Both the position numbers and the translations under genes were made by a program. From assembly GCA_013397115.1 (NCBI GenBank), contig VWZW01005505.1, positions 558,001 through 622,000 on the forward strand: 64,000 bases of DNA, given 5' to 3'. Positions 21,766-35,675 of this stretch are shown here, one piece after another. Position 1 is the stretch's first letter; every line of letters begins with the position of its first letter. The stretch comes from Edolisoma coerulescens (lineage: Eukaryota > Chordata > Aves > Passeriformes > Campephagidae). The notes under the pieces were generated by a model. The model did not search any database. It saw only the letters and a list, made by a program, of their open reading frames with translations, and was not told the origin of the DNA.

Positions 21766-24700
21766 ATGGCCCAATATTAGAAAAAAGGTAGATTTTACAG
21801 AAAATGAGACACTTAGAGGACATAAACAAAATCTCCTCAAGTGAATATATTGTAAACATGCTTAGAAATGCCATATTGAGAAAATTGTGTTCTATGAAAT
21901 TCAAGAAACCTATTTTATATTTGAGTTACTAACACAAAGCAGTATATTTGTGGGGTAGCTCTATTACTTCAGGTTTTTAAAATTCTATTGCCAATTCTAA
22001 TTGCTCAGATAAAATTAGGCTCAAATTAGAAGTGGTATGCCTCTGATCTATGTGTGATCTAGTACCACCACTCGCCATTTTCAAAGGAAATAATCATACT
22101 ATACATATGGACCCTATTTACCATTTAAATGAAGACTTTTCGTAATAATTTATCACATTGGTTCTTCAGCAATGTTAAATACTTTTTCCACTCTCACATT
22201 ATATGTTCTTTGAATTTAGTTTGTACTTTTTTGCACTGTCAATAGCTTTGCTTTATCTGAATTATTCTGTACTATTACCCTGAATAATCATGAATTGACT
22301 AAACTCTACAGCAACTTGTATCTAAACGTAAGAAGCCTGCAACTAATAATGGTATTCTTCTGTGGTATTTCAAAAGAAATACAGGCATTTCCAGTCACCT
22401 TTGAAAACAACGTTCTGAAGAAACTGTACTGCTGTAAATTCTTGTTTGCTACGTATTTGAGATGTGATGGAAATAGGTTTGAGTCCTGAATTTTGTTTGA
22501 CTTTGCATTAATTTATTTTCTGTAAGTCGCAAGTTAAACCTATTTGAAAAACTGGTAAATAAAACACTTCCATAACCAGTTTTTCTGTGATGTAGGTGAT
22601 CTAAAACATTCACACTAAAACTATAGTTTATTTCACTGTTGTTTTTGCTCTCTGAACTTGCAGGTCAGTAAGATCAAGATTTTGCACAAGTACAGGAATG
22701 CAATCCTATTTCATAAGTAGCAACCAAACTCTGCCTTTTGCTAAAGAACGCCTTAGCAAACAAGTTCTAAAAACTCTATCAGTTTAATTTTTGTGACAGA
22801 AAAGGATCTGTCCAGGCGTTGAACAAAATTGCGTCTTTGGGCCATGAGACAAGCATGTAAGAATCTCCTTCTCTGGAATTCCATTGGTGTGTTTCTAAAA
22901 CTTCTCAGTTTTCACTGAAGTTTACAAAGTGCAGATGGAAATGGAAATGAAGATAAATTTATCCTAGAAATTTCAGAGCATAGAGAAGACTCATGAAATA
23001 ATTTCTGAGATACGGAAATGGTATTAATTAAATACATAATAAATAATGATTAACTAAAAGTATAAAACTGTTAACTTAATGAAATATTTATTCAATATAG
23101 TCATAAGCAAACTTACATGAGAACACATTTACTACCACACGTGCAAATGTTTAATTTAGTGTACTTTGTTGTGACCTATGGCAGTGCTGAAGCAGCTTAA
23201 CATTATGAAAACTGATTTATTTCAGGATCAGACAAATTATATAGAATCTAACCTTGCTATACAGGTATGTACTTGCCCTTGGATATTACTTAGCCTGACC
23301 ACAGGGCCTTCTGGAAACAGCAAATGCTTTATAAGTGTCAGCTCATGGCTAAATCAATGTTTATGCATTGATACCTTTGAATAGCAAACACTTGCTGCCT
23401 GCAAGCTAAACAATGTTTTTATCTGTTTGCCTATTTCTGGTCCTTCAACCACAGCACAGGGTGTTGCAAATCGCATTTAGTAACAATTATCTGCTGGAAT
23501 TTCGCGAAGAGGAAAGTAGCATGATTAATGAAAAGTGACACACAGGGATTACTTTACTATGCCAGTCGCCTTGGTGAATGGGCTACTCTGCTGAACTGTA
23601 GCCTGACCTTTGTTACTTTTAACGAGGTCATCCTGAATGCTAAGTGCTTGAAAGATGAGCCACTACAAATGTTCCAGTATTACTTAATGATGCTGCCACT
23701 AATGAACTGCAGGTACCCAGTTAAATACAATGATACAGTTTTCACCTTTGAAACAAAGGTTGAATAAACCCCTCCCCTCCTCCAAAAAAAGGTTTTCTGT
23801 CAAGGTGTTTAAAAAACAACCTCCAAACTCTTATCAGAGCATGTTTTCTTCACACATAGGTAATTAAGAGTCTAAATTTGAATAAGCCAAGGAGCCCAGC
23901 TGTTACGGAACTTTGTACCCAACTGACCACTGGATAATTGCTCAGTAACTGTAATGTTTACATCTCATTTTCATCCCTAAACAGCAGAGAGGCTCAATAT
24001 CCTGTACTTTGCTGTAAACATGTGCAGTATGGTTATAAGCGCTAAAGTTTTCAATGTAACTAACTGAACGAGCATCAGACCACTTGTAGTAAAGTCATAT
24101 AAATGTGAGGTAAGCCTCAAGGTAAATAGCTATAAAATAAAACCACTAGTGGGATTAAACTTTTTTTCTGTTATAGTATTGACTCATATTAGCTACCTGT
24201 TAGTGTAGGTAAATGTAACTAAGTGAAGTTGAGAATGGAAGCCTGAAGTCAGATCTTGAAGTAACATTTGACTGAAAACACATCAACATTGACAAGAGGA
24301 AAAACAAAACAAAAAAAAAGTTTCGAGATTATGAATAATTGCTTTCACACCCATAAATGCATCTTTGCTCTCCGTGGGAAATATATTTATCATTTAATCA
24401 GGCAGAGACACCACCACCTTTCTTATACTGACAAAGTAAACCTCCTGCCATGAATTTTAATTAAATATAAAATTGTGAAGACATAACACCAGAAACGGAA
24501 GAATGCAAAGTATGTGAATAGCCATTTCCAACAGAACATTGTTTGTTCTAAAGGTGCATGAAAACATATAGTTTGTTTAACCAGAATTCATATACATATA
24601 TGCAGTAGGCCACAGGTTCAGTGAAATTCAGCACATGGTGCATAAAAAAGCAGGGCAAAGTTGAGTCCTAACAGTATGTCTAATAAAACTCCCGGCAATA

Positions 24701-24929
24701 TGCCACATACTTTATTTGTACTAGTCTATCATGATTCCTCTCTACTTTGCAAAGAGAAACAGCCCTGCCATTATCTGTAATGTCTCCATAAATTACCAGG
24801 ATGGGAGTAAGGGTGGCACAGATTTCAAGACAATAAGATTTACAGTAGCATTAATTAATGAGCATAAGTGAGTCACAGACCTGAGGCTATGTCACTGGTC
24901 CCATCCCAGACAGAGCTAAGGAATTTATT
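21766..24929. other. AT-rich unique DNA, possible conserved element
   Basis: No gene is supported. The 23440-23770 part is less AT-biased and contains nuclear-receptor-like and homeodomain-like words (TGACCTTTG, GATTAATG), so it may be regulatory. The 79-codon frame at 23528-23767 across it has no recognised motif. Confidence 0.5.
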
Positions 24930-25266
24930 TCCACTAACCTCTACAACTACCTGAAAGAAGGACGTGGCTAGGCAGGGGTTGGTCTTTTCTCCTGGAAACT
25001 AGTGATGGGACAAGAGGAAACGGCCTCAAGTTGTGCCAGGAGTGGTTCAGGTCGGATATTAGGAAAAATTTGCTAACTGCAAGAGTGATTAAGCATTGAA
25101 ACAGGATGCTGAGGGAAGTAGTGGAGCCACCATTCCTGGAAATGTTCAAAAAACCAGTGGATGTGGCACTTCATTATGGTTTAGGGGGATAGTGGTATAA
25201 GGCCAAAGGCTGGACTTGATGTTCTTGGAGGTCTTTAACAACGTTAATGATTTTATGATTTTATTA
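24930..25266 (+). mobile_element. CR1 LINE 3' end, 5'-truncated
   Basis: The element is in plus orientation, running from CTCTACAACTACCTGAAAG to a terminal ATGATTTTATGATTTTAT tail that matches the octamer-repeat 3' end of CR1. A plus frame with one stop reads RSDIRKNLLTARVIKH and then NRMLREVVEPPFLEMFKK, the C-terminus of CR1 ORF2. 5' truncation is normal for CR1. The 71-codon minus-strand frame here is a shadow. Confidence 0.93.
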
Positions 25267-28200
25267 TTCATAGATAAGAGATTGGACATTTCAGAAGAAA
25301 AATTTTGTGCCATAAGGTTTGGCTTCTCTCTGCTTTCAGTAGCAGAAAAAAGACCTGAAAGTAGATATTATCGTTTGTAAGTAGGAAGATCACCTTGTAA
25401 TTATCTTCCATACCAGAAAACAGTGTAAGACTTTGAACATGCTACATCCAGAGTTTGCTCTGCATCCATGCAGTATTTAGTGTTTTGTGACAGATGTATC
25501 AAGACAATATTACACCAAGCTAGGAAAAAAAAAAAAAAGCTAGAGAAAATGCAGAATTAGAAACATTATATATGGCAAGAGAGTATTTTTTTTTTTTCCA
25601 TAAGGCCTCAAAACTAGGATATTAAATAACAAGGTTTTACTTTCACTTTTGTATGGAAATCTTTATATCTTTTCATAAGCATAACATTTACTGTAAAATC
25701 TTTGTAAATTAACCTATGGAGCTAAATGGTTATATGGAACTTTTATTCAACAAAAGGATTAAAATATAAAATAAAAGGCTTCTTACAAATAGTTGTAAAA
25801 TGTCTAGAGAAATTCATTAGCAAAGGTTGCACATCAAGATTCTGAGGTTTTTACTATTTTTCTAGATTAGAAGTAGATCTGCATAAAATTTCATCTAGAG
25901 TTATTTGGCTTGCAGGAAAAAAAGGAGGCTGCAAATTTGGAATGATTTGCCCAAACCTTGATGTTGGTGCAGGGTTTAGAGAAGTAAGGAAACATGAAGC
26001 TCTTGCTTCCAGGAACCCAGGGTCTTAGAAGAATAGACAGAGCCTGATTTTAAGTTTTCCTGCACCAACACAGGAGAACCACTACACAGGGTTCTCATAA
26101 TTTGTCTTTCTAGATGCCTGCAGCAATTCATTCAAACTTCAGGGAAAGTTTTGGTCTTTGAATCGCATATCAAATGAAGAGAAACTGTTCTTGGGGCTCT
26201 TATCTCTTGAAGTCCTTTATGTTCAGAATGTGCCTAAAATTAAAATTACCAAACTGTAGAGGTCAAGGTCTCTGGCTTTTGAACTTTAGTTTCTGAATGT
26301 ACATCTAGGTTATTTCTTTCTTTTCTAATAACTCAAGTCTGTATTTAATTGGAAATAAAAACACAATGCATCCATGGTTTACTTCATACTTGCATGTCTT
26401 AGCATTTGTACCACAGAGGCAAAATTATTAAATCTCTATTTTTTTCATTTAAAACCTACTAACACCTGCCCCCCCAAAACAACAATAATAGAAATGTGGA
26501 TGACCAGAGATCAAGGGAACACATTATTGTAGGTTGCTGTTACCTTTAGCTAGTAACCATTATAAATTTTAAGTAAAAAAATGAGAAATAGGATATTTGA
26601 TCCTAAATATGCCTCTTCTAATATACATTAGTATTTTAAAGCATATTATAATAGTAACAGCTTCAGAAGTTTAACATTACTGAGTGGCGCTGGAAGTCTA
26701 TTTAGACATCTTTCTGCTTTCTGAAATGTTGGAGTGGAAAAGATGATCCATAATAAAAACTAACTGCGTATAACAAACACTTATTCAACAATTACTCTTT
26801 TTGGGAGGTTGCCTGAATACTTTTGTTTGAGAAAATTTTACATTGTTGATTATAACTGTGATATCTTACCTCCTAATACATTTTATAATTTGTGCATAAC
26901 AGTTCCAAAGGAACTTGTAAATGACAGTAAATCATAAAATTCATTTTGCTTTGCGTCAGTTCATTCATCCATGTTCCAACTAATCACCTCATTTCAAAAT
27001 TCAATAAGCCTAAATACCTGGATTTATGATGCTTTGTCAAAATTAACAAGGGAATATCAACAATGTAGAATTAGAAGTCTATTTCAACTTAAAGACAAGC
27101 ACCTAGTTGAAAACAATTAAAAAGACTCTGCAGCAATAATTATATCCATAGTGTATGCAAATAAAATAAATTAAAACTGATTTTATTTCTGCTTTGGGAG
27201 ATTGCAGGAAACACTAAAAAGCTTTAATTTAGTCACTTAAAACAATGAAGTTATTTTGAAGTAAAACTTTCAAGAGAATGAATTGAGCGTGGAGTACTAA
27301 ATATGTTAAATTGCACATAAAATGTGCATGTAGATGTATTTTTAAAAGTAGACTATTTCTATTTATTATTCTAGAACTACAACAGGTCAGAAGGTTTTTA
27401 TTCTGATAGACAACATTTTGCTTACAACTTATGTCCTGTAATAACATATCCAGGGAACCCAATCATCCTATTATATCAAAATGGAAAAATAAAAAAGTGC
27501 AACCAACATTCAAAAAATATATTAACAGTAGCATTTAGAAAACACGTTGTCTTTATTAAGACTCAATAGTCTAGAATCCATTGTTTATACATGATTTACC
27601 TGCCACATAAGTTTTAGCTTTTTTTTTTTACAACACTGTAGGCACTCTACAACTTCCTAGAAGTTCTGCAAGTTCTGGAGACTTGCATTTATGTTCGGGA
27701 TTAAAAAGGAGCTTTAGTTTTATCTGTGGAAATAATTGTGAAAAATCCAAGTATTTTCTTCAATAATTTTGCATCTGTTTTGCAGATTCTGTATTGCAAT
27801 GATTACATTTAGGATGCCTATCCAGTAGGCAAAATTGAAAACTAAAGAAATCAAATGAAAGAAATATGCTTGTAAAAGTGCATAGCTTTTAGGGAATAAG
27901 CAGAATTAAAAACAATGAGCTGGTGATATAATGTATTTTGAAAGGATTTAAAAACTCCAAATTTTGTTACAGTTAAACAAAAGGTCTGCAGTCCTCTGTT
28001 GCTTCTTTGATTAAGTTCAGATACAAAATGACTAATGGTAAAAAGAAACTATGCCATGTTGCATATTTTATTTCCTATTCCTGTAACTCTCAATCCACAA
28101 AAGGTTGTTTTTTACACAACACATGAATCACAAGATCTAGCAACATTTTGGTGATTCTTGGTAAATTATTTACTTTCTCTTTATAGGTATTTTGTCTTTC

Positions 28201-31200
28201 TTTTTCTGATTAATTTCTCTGAATCTGAATGAGCAATATTCTTTAAATGAGTATGTATACAGACAAATATACATGTTACCAAAATACAATTAGTAATTTA
28301 AAACCTTGCATACAGTAAAAATCACATCCTTCTGTTTCCCTCACCGAATGTGGGTTTTTCTAACCAGCTATATAAACAATGTCATTTTCCCCTAATATCT
28401 TCTCCCATCTCCATCTAAGCAATGGTATCCAAAAGTGGGTTTTTTACTTCTGAATATGAAGAATGGAGACATCAAAGTGCTCTAATGAGATCTATCAAAC
28501 ACTTCAATACTGCTTTGGAGAATATCTGTGAAAATGTCTCAGTGCATAAGGTGCTAGAGTTAATCATCACATTTTAGATTCTGATAAGAGATGACATTTA
28601 TATCAGGGTTTCTATCAGGTTCTAGCCTTGCTTTCCCAATACAGACATTTGGGAAAACACCAGATATTGTACTTATGACGCATATTCAAATAGTAAAAGT
28701 TTTCCCTGTGCATATATTCAAATTCTCTTTCATTTATAATACTGATCATGGAGAAAAGGTCGCTCAAAGTAATATAAAATGAATTTCTAGTGCAAGAATA
28801 GATATGAAAACATTCAGGTTGTTATCTATACATAAGCAGACATATGCAAAAAATGGAGACAACTTTTGGTACTTTTAAAATCAAACCATATGTGCTATGT
28901 TTTCAAGGAAAAAACACCTATGTTTTGATCTTCATGATCATTCTTCATGATAAAAAAATGTAATCCATACTCCTTTGATGCAGTGGGGTGAAAATTGGTA
29001 TTTTAGCAATGGATATAGTTAAATGACTGTTAAATAATTCTATATTATATTAAAAAAGACAATATCATCCTTTACATAATTTAATTAAAACCAGAGACAT
29101 ATGTAGTTTCTAAAAGCATACTCATGGACATTTTCAGAACCACTGTACTCTGCCCATGTCTTCAGGAATGTGTACAAATACTATTACAAAGATTTAATAT
29201 TAAAAAGAAAAATCTGAAGTCCTAAATTTCAAGTAGGTATGCCAGAAGTTCTGTCTCCTTCGATAACAGAATTATGCACTTTGTCTTTAAACCAAAGGAC
29301 CGAGGCTGCAATCTGCTTCTTTCTGGTTGTGAAGCAATGCCATAAAAAACATAACTTGACTTGTAAATATCCTCTGGAGCAAAAATGTGGTTTTTCTTAA
29401 AAAAAAATGGAAACTGTCATACAATCATCAAGAGATTGTAAAGATGGAAATACTTCTATTCTACATTCTCAATTTCTGAGCATAATGTTAAGATGTTTTA
29501 CACTAGAAAATGCATGTAATAAGGAAAAGGCTAGCAACATAAATAATGTGTGCACAGGAATGGCAGCGTTTTCTTACTTTATTGTTTGAAGGCACTTGCA
29601 GTATCACACAGCTGGACTTGCTCTAGTATGGGGCACATCATTGAGCCATTGATGGAGAGAAGCCAAGAAGGATTCAGGGCTGTGAAAAGGAGAAGTGGCT
29701 TGGAAACAGAAATTATAATCCTCGTGTTTTTCAAAAACTGTCCAGCAACTTCGTTCTCCTGTGATCTCCCGCTCAGTGGCTGATGACATGCTTTTAAATC
29801 CCGAGTGCTGCAGTTTCTCCTGACTGCACACATGCACACATTGTCACAGGTCCCTCCTTCAGAAAAAGAAGTGTTATCCCATTGTCCATTTTACAACAGG
29901 AAATGTTGAAGTCAAGATGCTCAGTGGACCAGGGTGACATTTATGGGTCAAGATGCACATTCAAATGCAAGCTGATTTTCACAGCAGGGATGTGAGACAC
30001 AATGACACCTATAAGCAAACCCCTAAGCACTGGTTCTGAACAAGAATTTTTCTCCTTTTTTTTTTTTTTTTTTTTTCAGTTTGCTACTGGATACAGCATT
30101 TCAGTTGGTTTCTGAGGAGAAAATATCTTAACTTTTGAGGATTTCGGTAACATGAAAAGAGAAAAGAAGGTTGTGGATTTCTATCATCCACTTGAAAAGA
30201 AGTCCTGAAATGTTACTTGTGTTATTTACACTATAAGGACAAACTTCATGAAGAGTCGGACATTTTGTGATCCAGCTTGTGAGTTCTCTGCCACTTGGCT
30301 GTTAAGTCTGTGTTTTGCTGCATGGTCCTTTCCACAGGATTAATTTGTCTGATCACTTCAGGTTTGTATAACAGACTACCGGTAACACTCTCGGTAAAAG
30401 CCTTGATCCTTACCTAACACAGTTTTTTTGAAATCAAGGGATCAGAAAACAGAGGCAACTAGCTGCCTTGAGGAATTTTTGTTTTTTTCAATTGAAAAGA
30501 TTATTATGGGAATTTTAGAAGAAAATAATGGACCGAAAGATCAAAATCTTGGTAGTGAAGGAGAAAAGATCTCGACTTTCGCTTTCGATATATTATTTTG
30601 ATGGGGTGTTTTCTCTATTAAAAAAGTAGCGAATTGAAGAAACATTAATTTATAATCACATAAAATAAGTTAATTGCAGGTGGACCTGATTATTGTAACT
30701 GAAAAGCAATTTGGGAAATTCTTCTATCTCTATCAGATCATGAACTATCCTATAACTTGTGTTTAACTCATCTCACGTTAGGACTAGTCTTTCTCAAACC
30801 AATTTTGTGATCAAAGGGTTTCGTGAGCCTAACTGAGGAACCTACATGTCACTTTTCAGAAGTCCTATAGGGAATGATTAACTTAATTTTCTTACTGGCT
30901 TTCTACAGACCCTAGACACTTTCAACAAGTGTTAGATGCTTAAAGCTTTTCTAAAAATTACAATTTTTAAGCTATAGGTTACACTAATAAATAAAAAAAA
31001 GCCTTATGAATTTTACTTTTATATTAAATTACTAGCTTCCTTTTTACTTACTATACGTTATTTTTTAAATTCTCATATATTTGGTTTATTTTTTTGCTGA
31101 TACAGAAGCAGAATTATGAATGGCTTATTTTCTAATACTCTGTGGCTTTTGATAATGTTTTCAATATCTTTTCTTATTTCATTTTCTAAAGTCACAATTT

Positions 31201-33149
31201 TTCTTCAAAATTACCAAAACCGATGCAAGTAATCATTCTGAGTGCATTGCACGTTTTCTCATCACTACTGAAATCATACCTGGCTTTAAGTCCACTAATC
31301 AAGGAGCATTCAGGGAAATAAACCACATTTTTATGAGTAACTGAATGGTGAACATAGAAGCATAATTCTAAAACACAGGAATGTAATCCTTATTGTGTTC
31401 AGGAAAGCTCATGCAGTAAAGAAAAAAATGACAAACCTAATACAATTTAAAAACTCAAAACTCAGAGAAGATATTATTTATAACTTTGTTGCAAGGATAT
31501 TACTCAATACTAGTTCCACTTGCTCTATTAGAGTATTTTTCCTCACAAAATAGAGATGTTAATTAATAAGAAACTCAAAAGAGGATTTAATTTTGAGTGT
31601 GTGATATAATTATTTTCCCTCCAGAAAGCCTACAGAATGTGTAAACTCTCCTTTTAAAATTATTGCACCAGGAAATAAAGGATAATTATGTTGGCAGCAT
31701 GCTTCTTTTTTCTTTAAGGTCAAGCAAGATGTCATGTGGGAGGAATTGCCAAACAAATTCCATGATGAATTAGATGACGTACTATGTAGGAACTCTAAAG
31801 AATCTTCCACATTGTAAGAAGTCCATCTCTGCTTCAATTATATGTAAGTGGGAAAAAGGGGAAAAAAGTTCTTTGTAGACACACTTACTTTAGTAAAAAT
31901 GCATCCAGTGTGGCACTGGCAAGTTCACAGGCTTCACAGGAACACTTGTAGCAGAACAATGCTGGTCATTTGGAGCTGGCCTGCCAACATTTCTGCATAA
32001 GCTTATCGGTATGTGATTCATTTCACCACTTGGCATCAACTAAGTTCAAAAGACTGTTTCTAACACTAGACTTTATTGTACTGAGACTGCATAGAACAGT
32101 AAAACTAGTTTGTCCTCACACAGCAAAGGGCAGAGTGACTCAGAATATGCAAAGTGATTCTACTTGGTTGATTTTCATTTGTCTCCAAAACAAAAACTCT
32201 TAATCACTAAAATGTCATGACAAGTCAGACAAATGGTAGTAATTCCCTTGAAACTGTATTTTAAGTTAAAACTCATCTGAGAAAGGCCCACTAACAGATG
32301 GGGAAATGTTTACAGGATTTGGATTGTGCTTTAACTACTAAAAAAAGGGGGGAAAAAAAGAAAAATTAAACATTCTGTGGAGAAAAACTAAATTTAGGAA
32401 AAAATAGTGGGTTTAAATTAATGTAGGTAGTATGCTCACAAAATGCTGAAAACCATATCCTCATAGATTCATATTATCTCTCTTCTGGTACATGGATATT
32501 GGATGCTCAACTTTCATAATTTTGTGAACATCAACATGGATTAATTCACTTTTTTGTTTGTTTGCTTGTTTGTTTGGTTTTTTTTAAGATTGGATGTATT
32601 AAATTACAAAGTATTAAAGTATTAAATATAAAGAAAATCCTTTTCATAGTTTTTAAATGTGAGCAGCTTTGTTTGGTACACTTTTTGACAAAGTAAATTA
32701 TTTTCCAAACCTGTTGTTATGCTTTTTGTTGTATTGCTTCTATTCGGTCTGGCAGGAAGCTCTTTATTGGAATCAAGTCTGTGAGGGAAAAGAATTTGAA
32801 CAGGTTTTGTTTTTAGTAAATACATTTATACATTATTTTTTTCAGTGGTCTGAAAGCTCTCAGAAGTAGCTCTTGGTAACATCTTTACATGTCGAGAGTG
32901 AAAGATTGGAGAGACTCAGGGAGAACCAAGCCTGAGAAGTAACACCATTACAGAATCGACTTCATTGGACTAGTTCATCTACCTGTTTTTGCTTTGTTCA
33001 AGACAAAATTCTTCAAACAGGACCTGGAACAAACATCTAGATTCACAAGAGGATGCAGGTACACAGCTTTTATTGCCTAGTTTCCAAGACAGGTTCAAAA
33101 AGCTGAGTACTAAGGATGTACTAGAAAATTCAGCAGCCACTCTCTTGTG
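25267..33149. other. AT-rich unique DNA
   Basis: No gene or clear transposable element is recognised. There is a 21-base T run followed by CAG at 30056-30079, poly-A near 25529-25542, and a patch at about 29550-29840 that is open in several frames on both strands but has no known domain. Some of it may be conserved noncoding DNA (for example 26750-26970). Confidence 0.5.
30056..30079 (+). repeat. T21 homopolymer followed by CAG
   Basis: Twenty-one consecutive T bases are followed by CAGTTTGC. This matches the layout of a polypyrimidine tract and 3' splice site, but the downstream sequence has no supported exon, so a simple homopolymer is the safer reading. Confidence 0.8.
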
Positions 33150-33680
33150 CAAAGGAGGAGGTAAGGAGAAACCTGAGAGCCACCTGGGTATGAAGGAAAT
33201 GAAGAGAGGCTTCAACACCTGGTCTGGGGCCAGAGGGGCATGCTCATCATTCAGATCAAGATTCAAATTCTCAGCAGATCTGCCTGAGAATGCAGCAGGA
33301 TGGAGAGTGTGGGGAGGCAGCAGGAACAGGGCTGCATTCCCAAGGCAGGTCCCCAGGCCATCTCTTCACCCGACAGCACAGTCACAGCTGGAGACAGGTG
33401 GCCAGGACACTCAGGTGTTGGCTGCAGGCCCAGAGAGCATCGGCCAGGGCAGAGCATTAAGCCATGTCCATAACTGGTGAGAGAAATGAAAGTGCCTAGT
33501 GACAGGATGAAGGGCAGGCAGGTCTATGGCACCACTGGGGCAGGAACAAGGGCCCTGGCTGGGGCAGAATGGTATCCTGTGCCTGTGAGTGGGTGGTGTT
33601 GGCAGGGCAGGAACAGTGAAGCTGGTGAGTGCCCACAGGGCTCTGACAGAAAGTTCGTTTTAAAAGTATAAAAAGAGGCT
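33150..33680. other. Unexplained GC-richer patch with TATA-like box
   Basis: This stretch is clearly richer in G and C than its neighbours, but poor in CpG. It contains many CAGG, GGCAGG and CTGG words and ends at TATAAAAAG (33667-33675). The 163-codon frame 32989-33480 covers part of it but has no known domain. It may be a diverged LTR, another old repeat or a small regulatory region; I could not match it to a family. Confidence 0.45.
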
Positions 33681-33895
33681 AGAGTGCCATTTGATACAAC
33701 TTGTTCATTACAGCAGTGACCCAAGGGACAGAGTATCTCAATTCAGCACTTTCCTCTCCTTAGATTAGCAGAACAAGAACAAAAGCAATACCTTCTTCTC
33801 CTGGCAAAGTAAGGGCTACGCATGTGCTTCTAAGGCATCAGTGTCAAAAAGGAGGAATCAGAAGTTTTCCAATCCTGTATGTTCCCCCTGCAAAG

Positions 33896-34024
33896 TTTTT
33901 TGATGGTTTTTTTCTTTGTTTGTTTTTTCTTTGTTTGTTTTTTGTTTGTTTGTTTGGGGTTTTTGCGCAGGTTTTTTTGGTTTTTTGGTGTTTTTGGTTT
34001 TTTTTTTGTTTTTTGTTTTTTTAA
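33896..34024. repeat. (TTTG)n-like T/G-rich tract
   Basis: Low-complexity sequence of T runs with single or double G. The open frames on both strands here (Phe-rich on plus, Lys, Asn and Gln-rich on minus) come from composition alone. Confidence 0.92.
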
Positions 34025-35651
34025 TAGCCAGAGAGTTTTGAAAACAGACTGAGGTGCCTAACAATTTTTGGTGTTACCAGATATGTGCAGAAGATGAAGG
34101 TAGAAACTTGCTAAGTTTAGGATCAGCAGTAGGGCTGAGACAGAAGACAAGAATCAAGCCCCAAACCTACAAGTAGAGAAGAATGGAAGTGAGAGAAAAT
34201 GATACTAGCATTAGCACAAGAAGAATTTCAGAAGCAAGAAGAATAGGAAAAACCTGGGATGATCAGCAGGTTCCTATTCCACATATTCCCCGTGATGGGT
34301 GCCCCCTTCAAATCCCATTAGAGCAGTAATGCTCTGGAAGAAAGCAAATGGACATATAGATGGCAAACTTCATGCTATCTCACACTGTTTTTTACAGTGC
34401 TGTGGGAACTGAAAATGTCTGGAACTACAATAAACATAAAACCTTCTGATCTGGATAGCAAGCATAGTACCTGGGGAATGAAACAGTTCACATGACAGTA
34501 CACCAAGCAAAGGCAGTGGGTTACTTCAGAAAGAATAAAGTCTGCATCCTCATTAACTACAGTGAAAATATGAATAGTTACAGAAGTTACCACAATATTT
34601 TGTTTATATCCTATTCTGATTATCCTCTTAGTTTCTGATTTATACACTATCAGTACGAAAAAACCCCCTGCATGTTTTCTTTTCCTACCAGTTTTGCACA
34701 AACTTTTCCTTGTTAGACTAGAAATTTGTATTACCACTCGGGGCCCTGTATAAACTATTAACTTTTCTTGCTGCACACTTTGGACAAAAGTGTGCCTATT
34801 TCCCAGCACAGTATCTTGGCATCTTCCCTGTCAGATAAGGCAAGAGAAGACAACAGCTCTGGGATATATTTCTTTCTGAAAGATCTACCTTCCAACAACT
34901 GCTAAGAGAGGACACAGGAGAGCTCACAAAGTTTTGTCTACACACAAAAAGTATTTGAACTCTCACAGAACTGTGGCTCCTTAATCTAAGGCTTATAGGG
35001 AATTTACAAAGGGCACATTCCCTTCAGGACATGCCTGTAATTCCCATTACCATCAATGGGGGTTATAAGCAAGTCATAACAAAGAACAAACCCTTGTGTG
35101 TTAGCACTGCCCCTGTTTAACAGTGTCTAAATCAATACCAATGATTCGACAGTTATACTTTAAATATATTCTGACTCATTTGAAATTCACTTTGCACTTA
35201 ACAAATGAAAGAGTACATTTTAATCCTCCTAACGAAAGTATATAGAACAGCCATTGGAGCCTGAGCCAAAATTGACAAAGTCAATGGGAAACTCCCTCAA
35301 GAAAACTTTGGATTGGTCCCTTAATAAATAACACACAGTTCATGCTCACTAAAAAGATTGCAATGCTATTCTGTTGCTTAACTCGGCAAAACAGAGATCC
35401 TGCTTTAAAAAGAAAGCTTCTATATACCTTGATCCAGACTTGAGTCAACACAGATAAAAATATGCAGCACTCAGGAGTTTAAAAATGCAGTGTAACTGTG
35501 GGAGGGAGAACACATACTGAAGGAATTTAAAAATGTTACTATCTGATGCCCTGTGTACAACATGCTTTGGCAACCTCTATATGTTTCTAAAAACAGCAAA
35601 CAGTATAGTAAACATCAGTCTGAAACAGAAAAAAAACAGACCTTGGAGTAA

Positions 35652-35675
35652 ACAATTGTCTATAAAGACAATTGT
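35652..35675. repeat. Perfect 10-bp inverted repeat, 4-base loop
   Basis: ACAATTGTCT (35652-35661) and AGACAATTGT (35666-35675) flank the loop ATAA. Each arm contains ACAATTGT, itself a palindrome built from two SOX-type ACAAT half sites, so the site could bind a dimeric factor as well as form a hairpin. Confidence 0.85.

Noticed and set aside
25963..26069. 11-bp inverted repeat GTTGGTGCAGG / CCTGCACCAAC with 85-base spacing
   Set aside because: At this spacing one or two such matches are expected by chance in 64 kb.
30056..30110. Exon starting after T21-CAG
   Set aside because: The following sequence has no sustained frame or donor that could be supported; a homopolymer is a simpler explanation.
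32989..33480. 163-codon plus-strand frame
   Set aside because: No recognised domain, no start context or splice evidence, and the opposite strand is equally open; the region is reported only as an unexplained GC-richer patch.
34375..34809. 144-codon minus-strand frame
   Set aside because: No motif, no splice sites and a composition rich in Val, Ile and Ser as expected for AT-rich chance frames.
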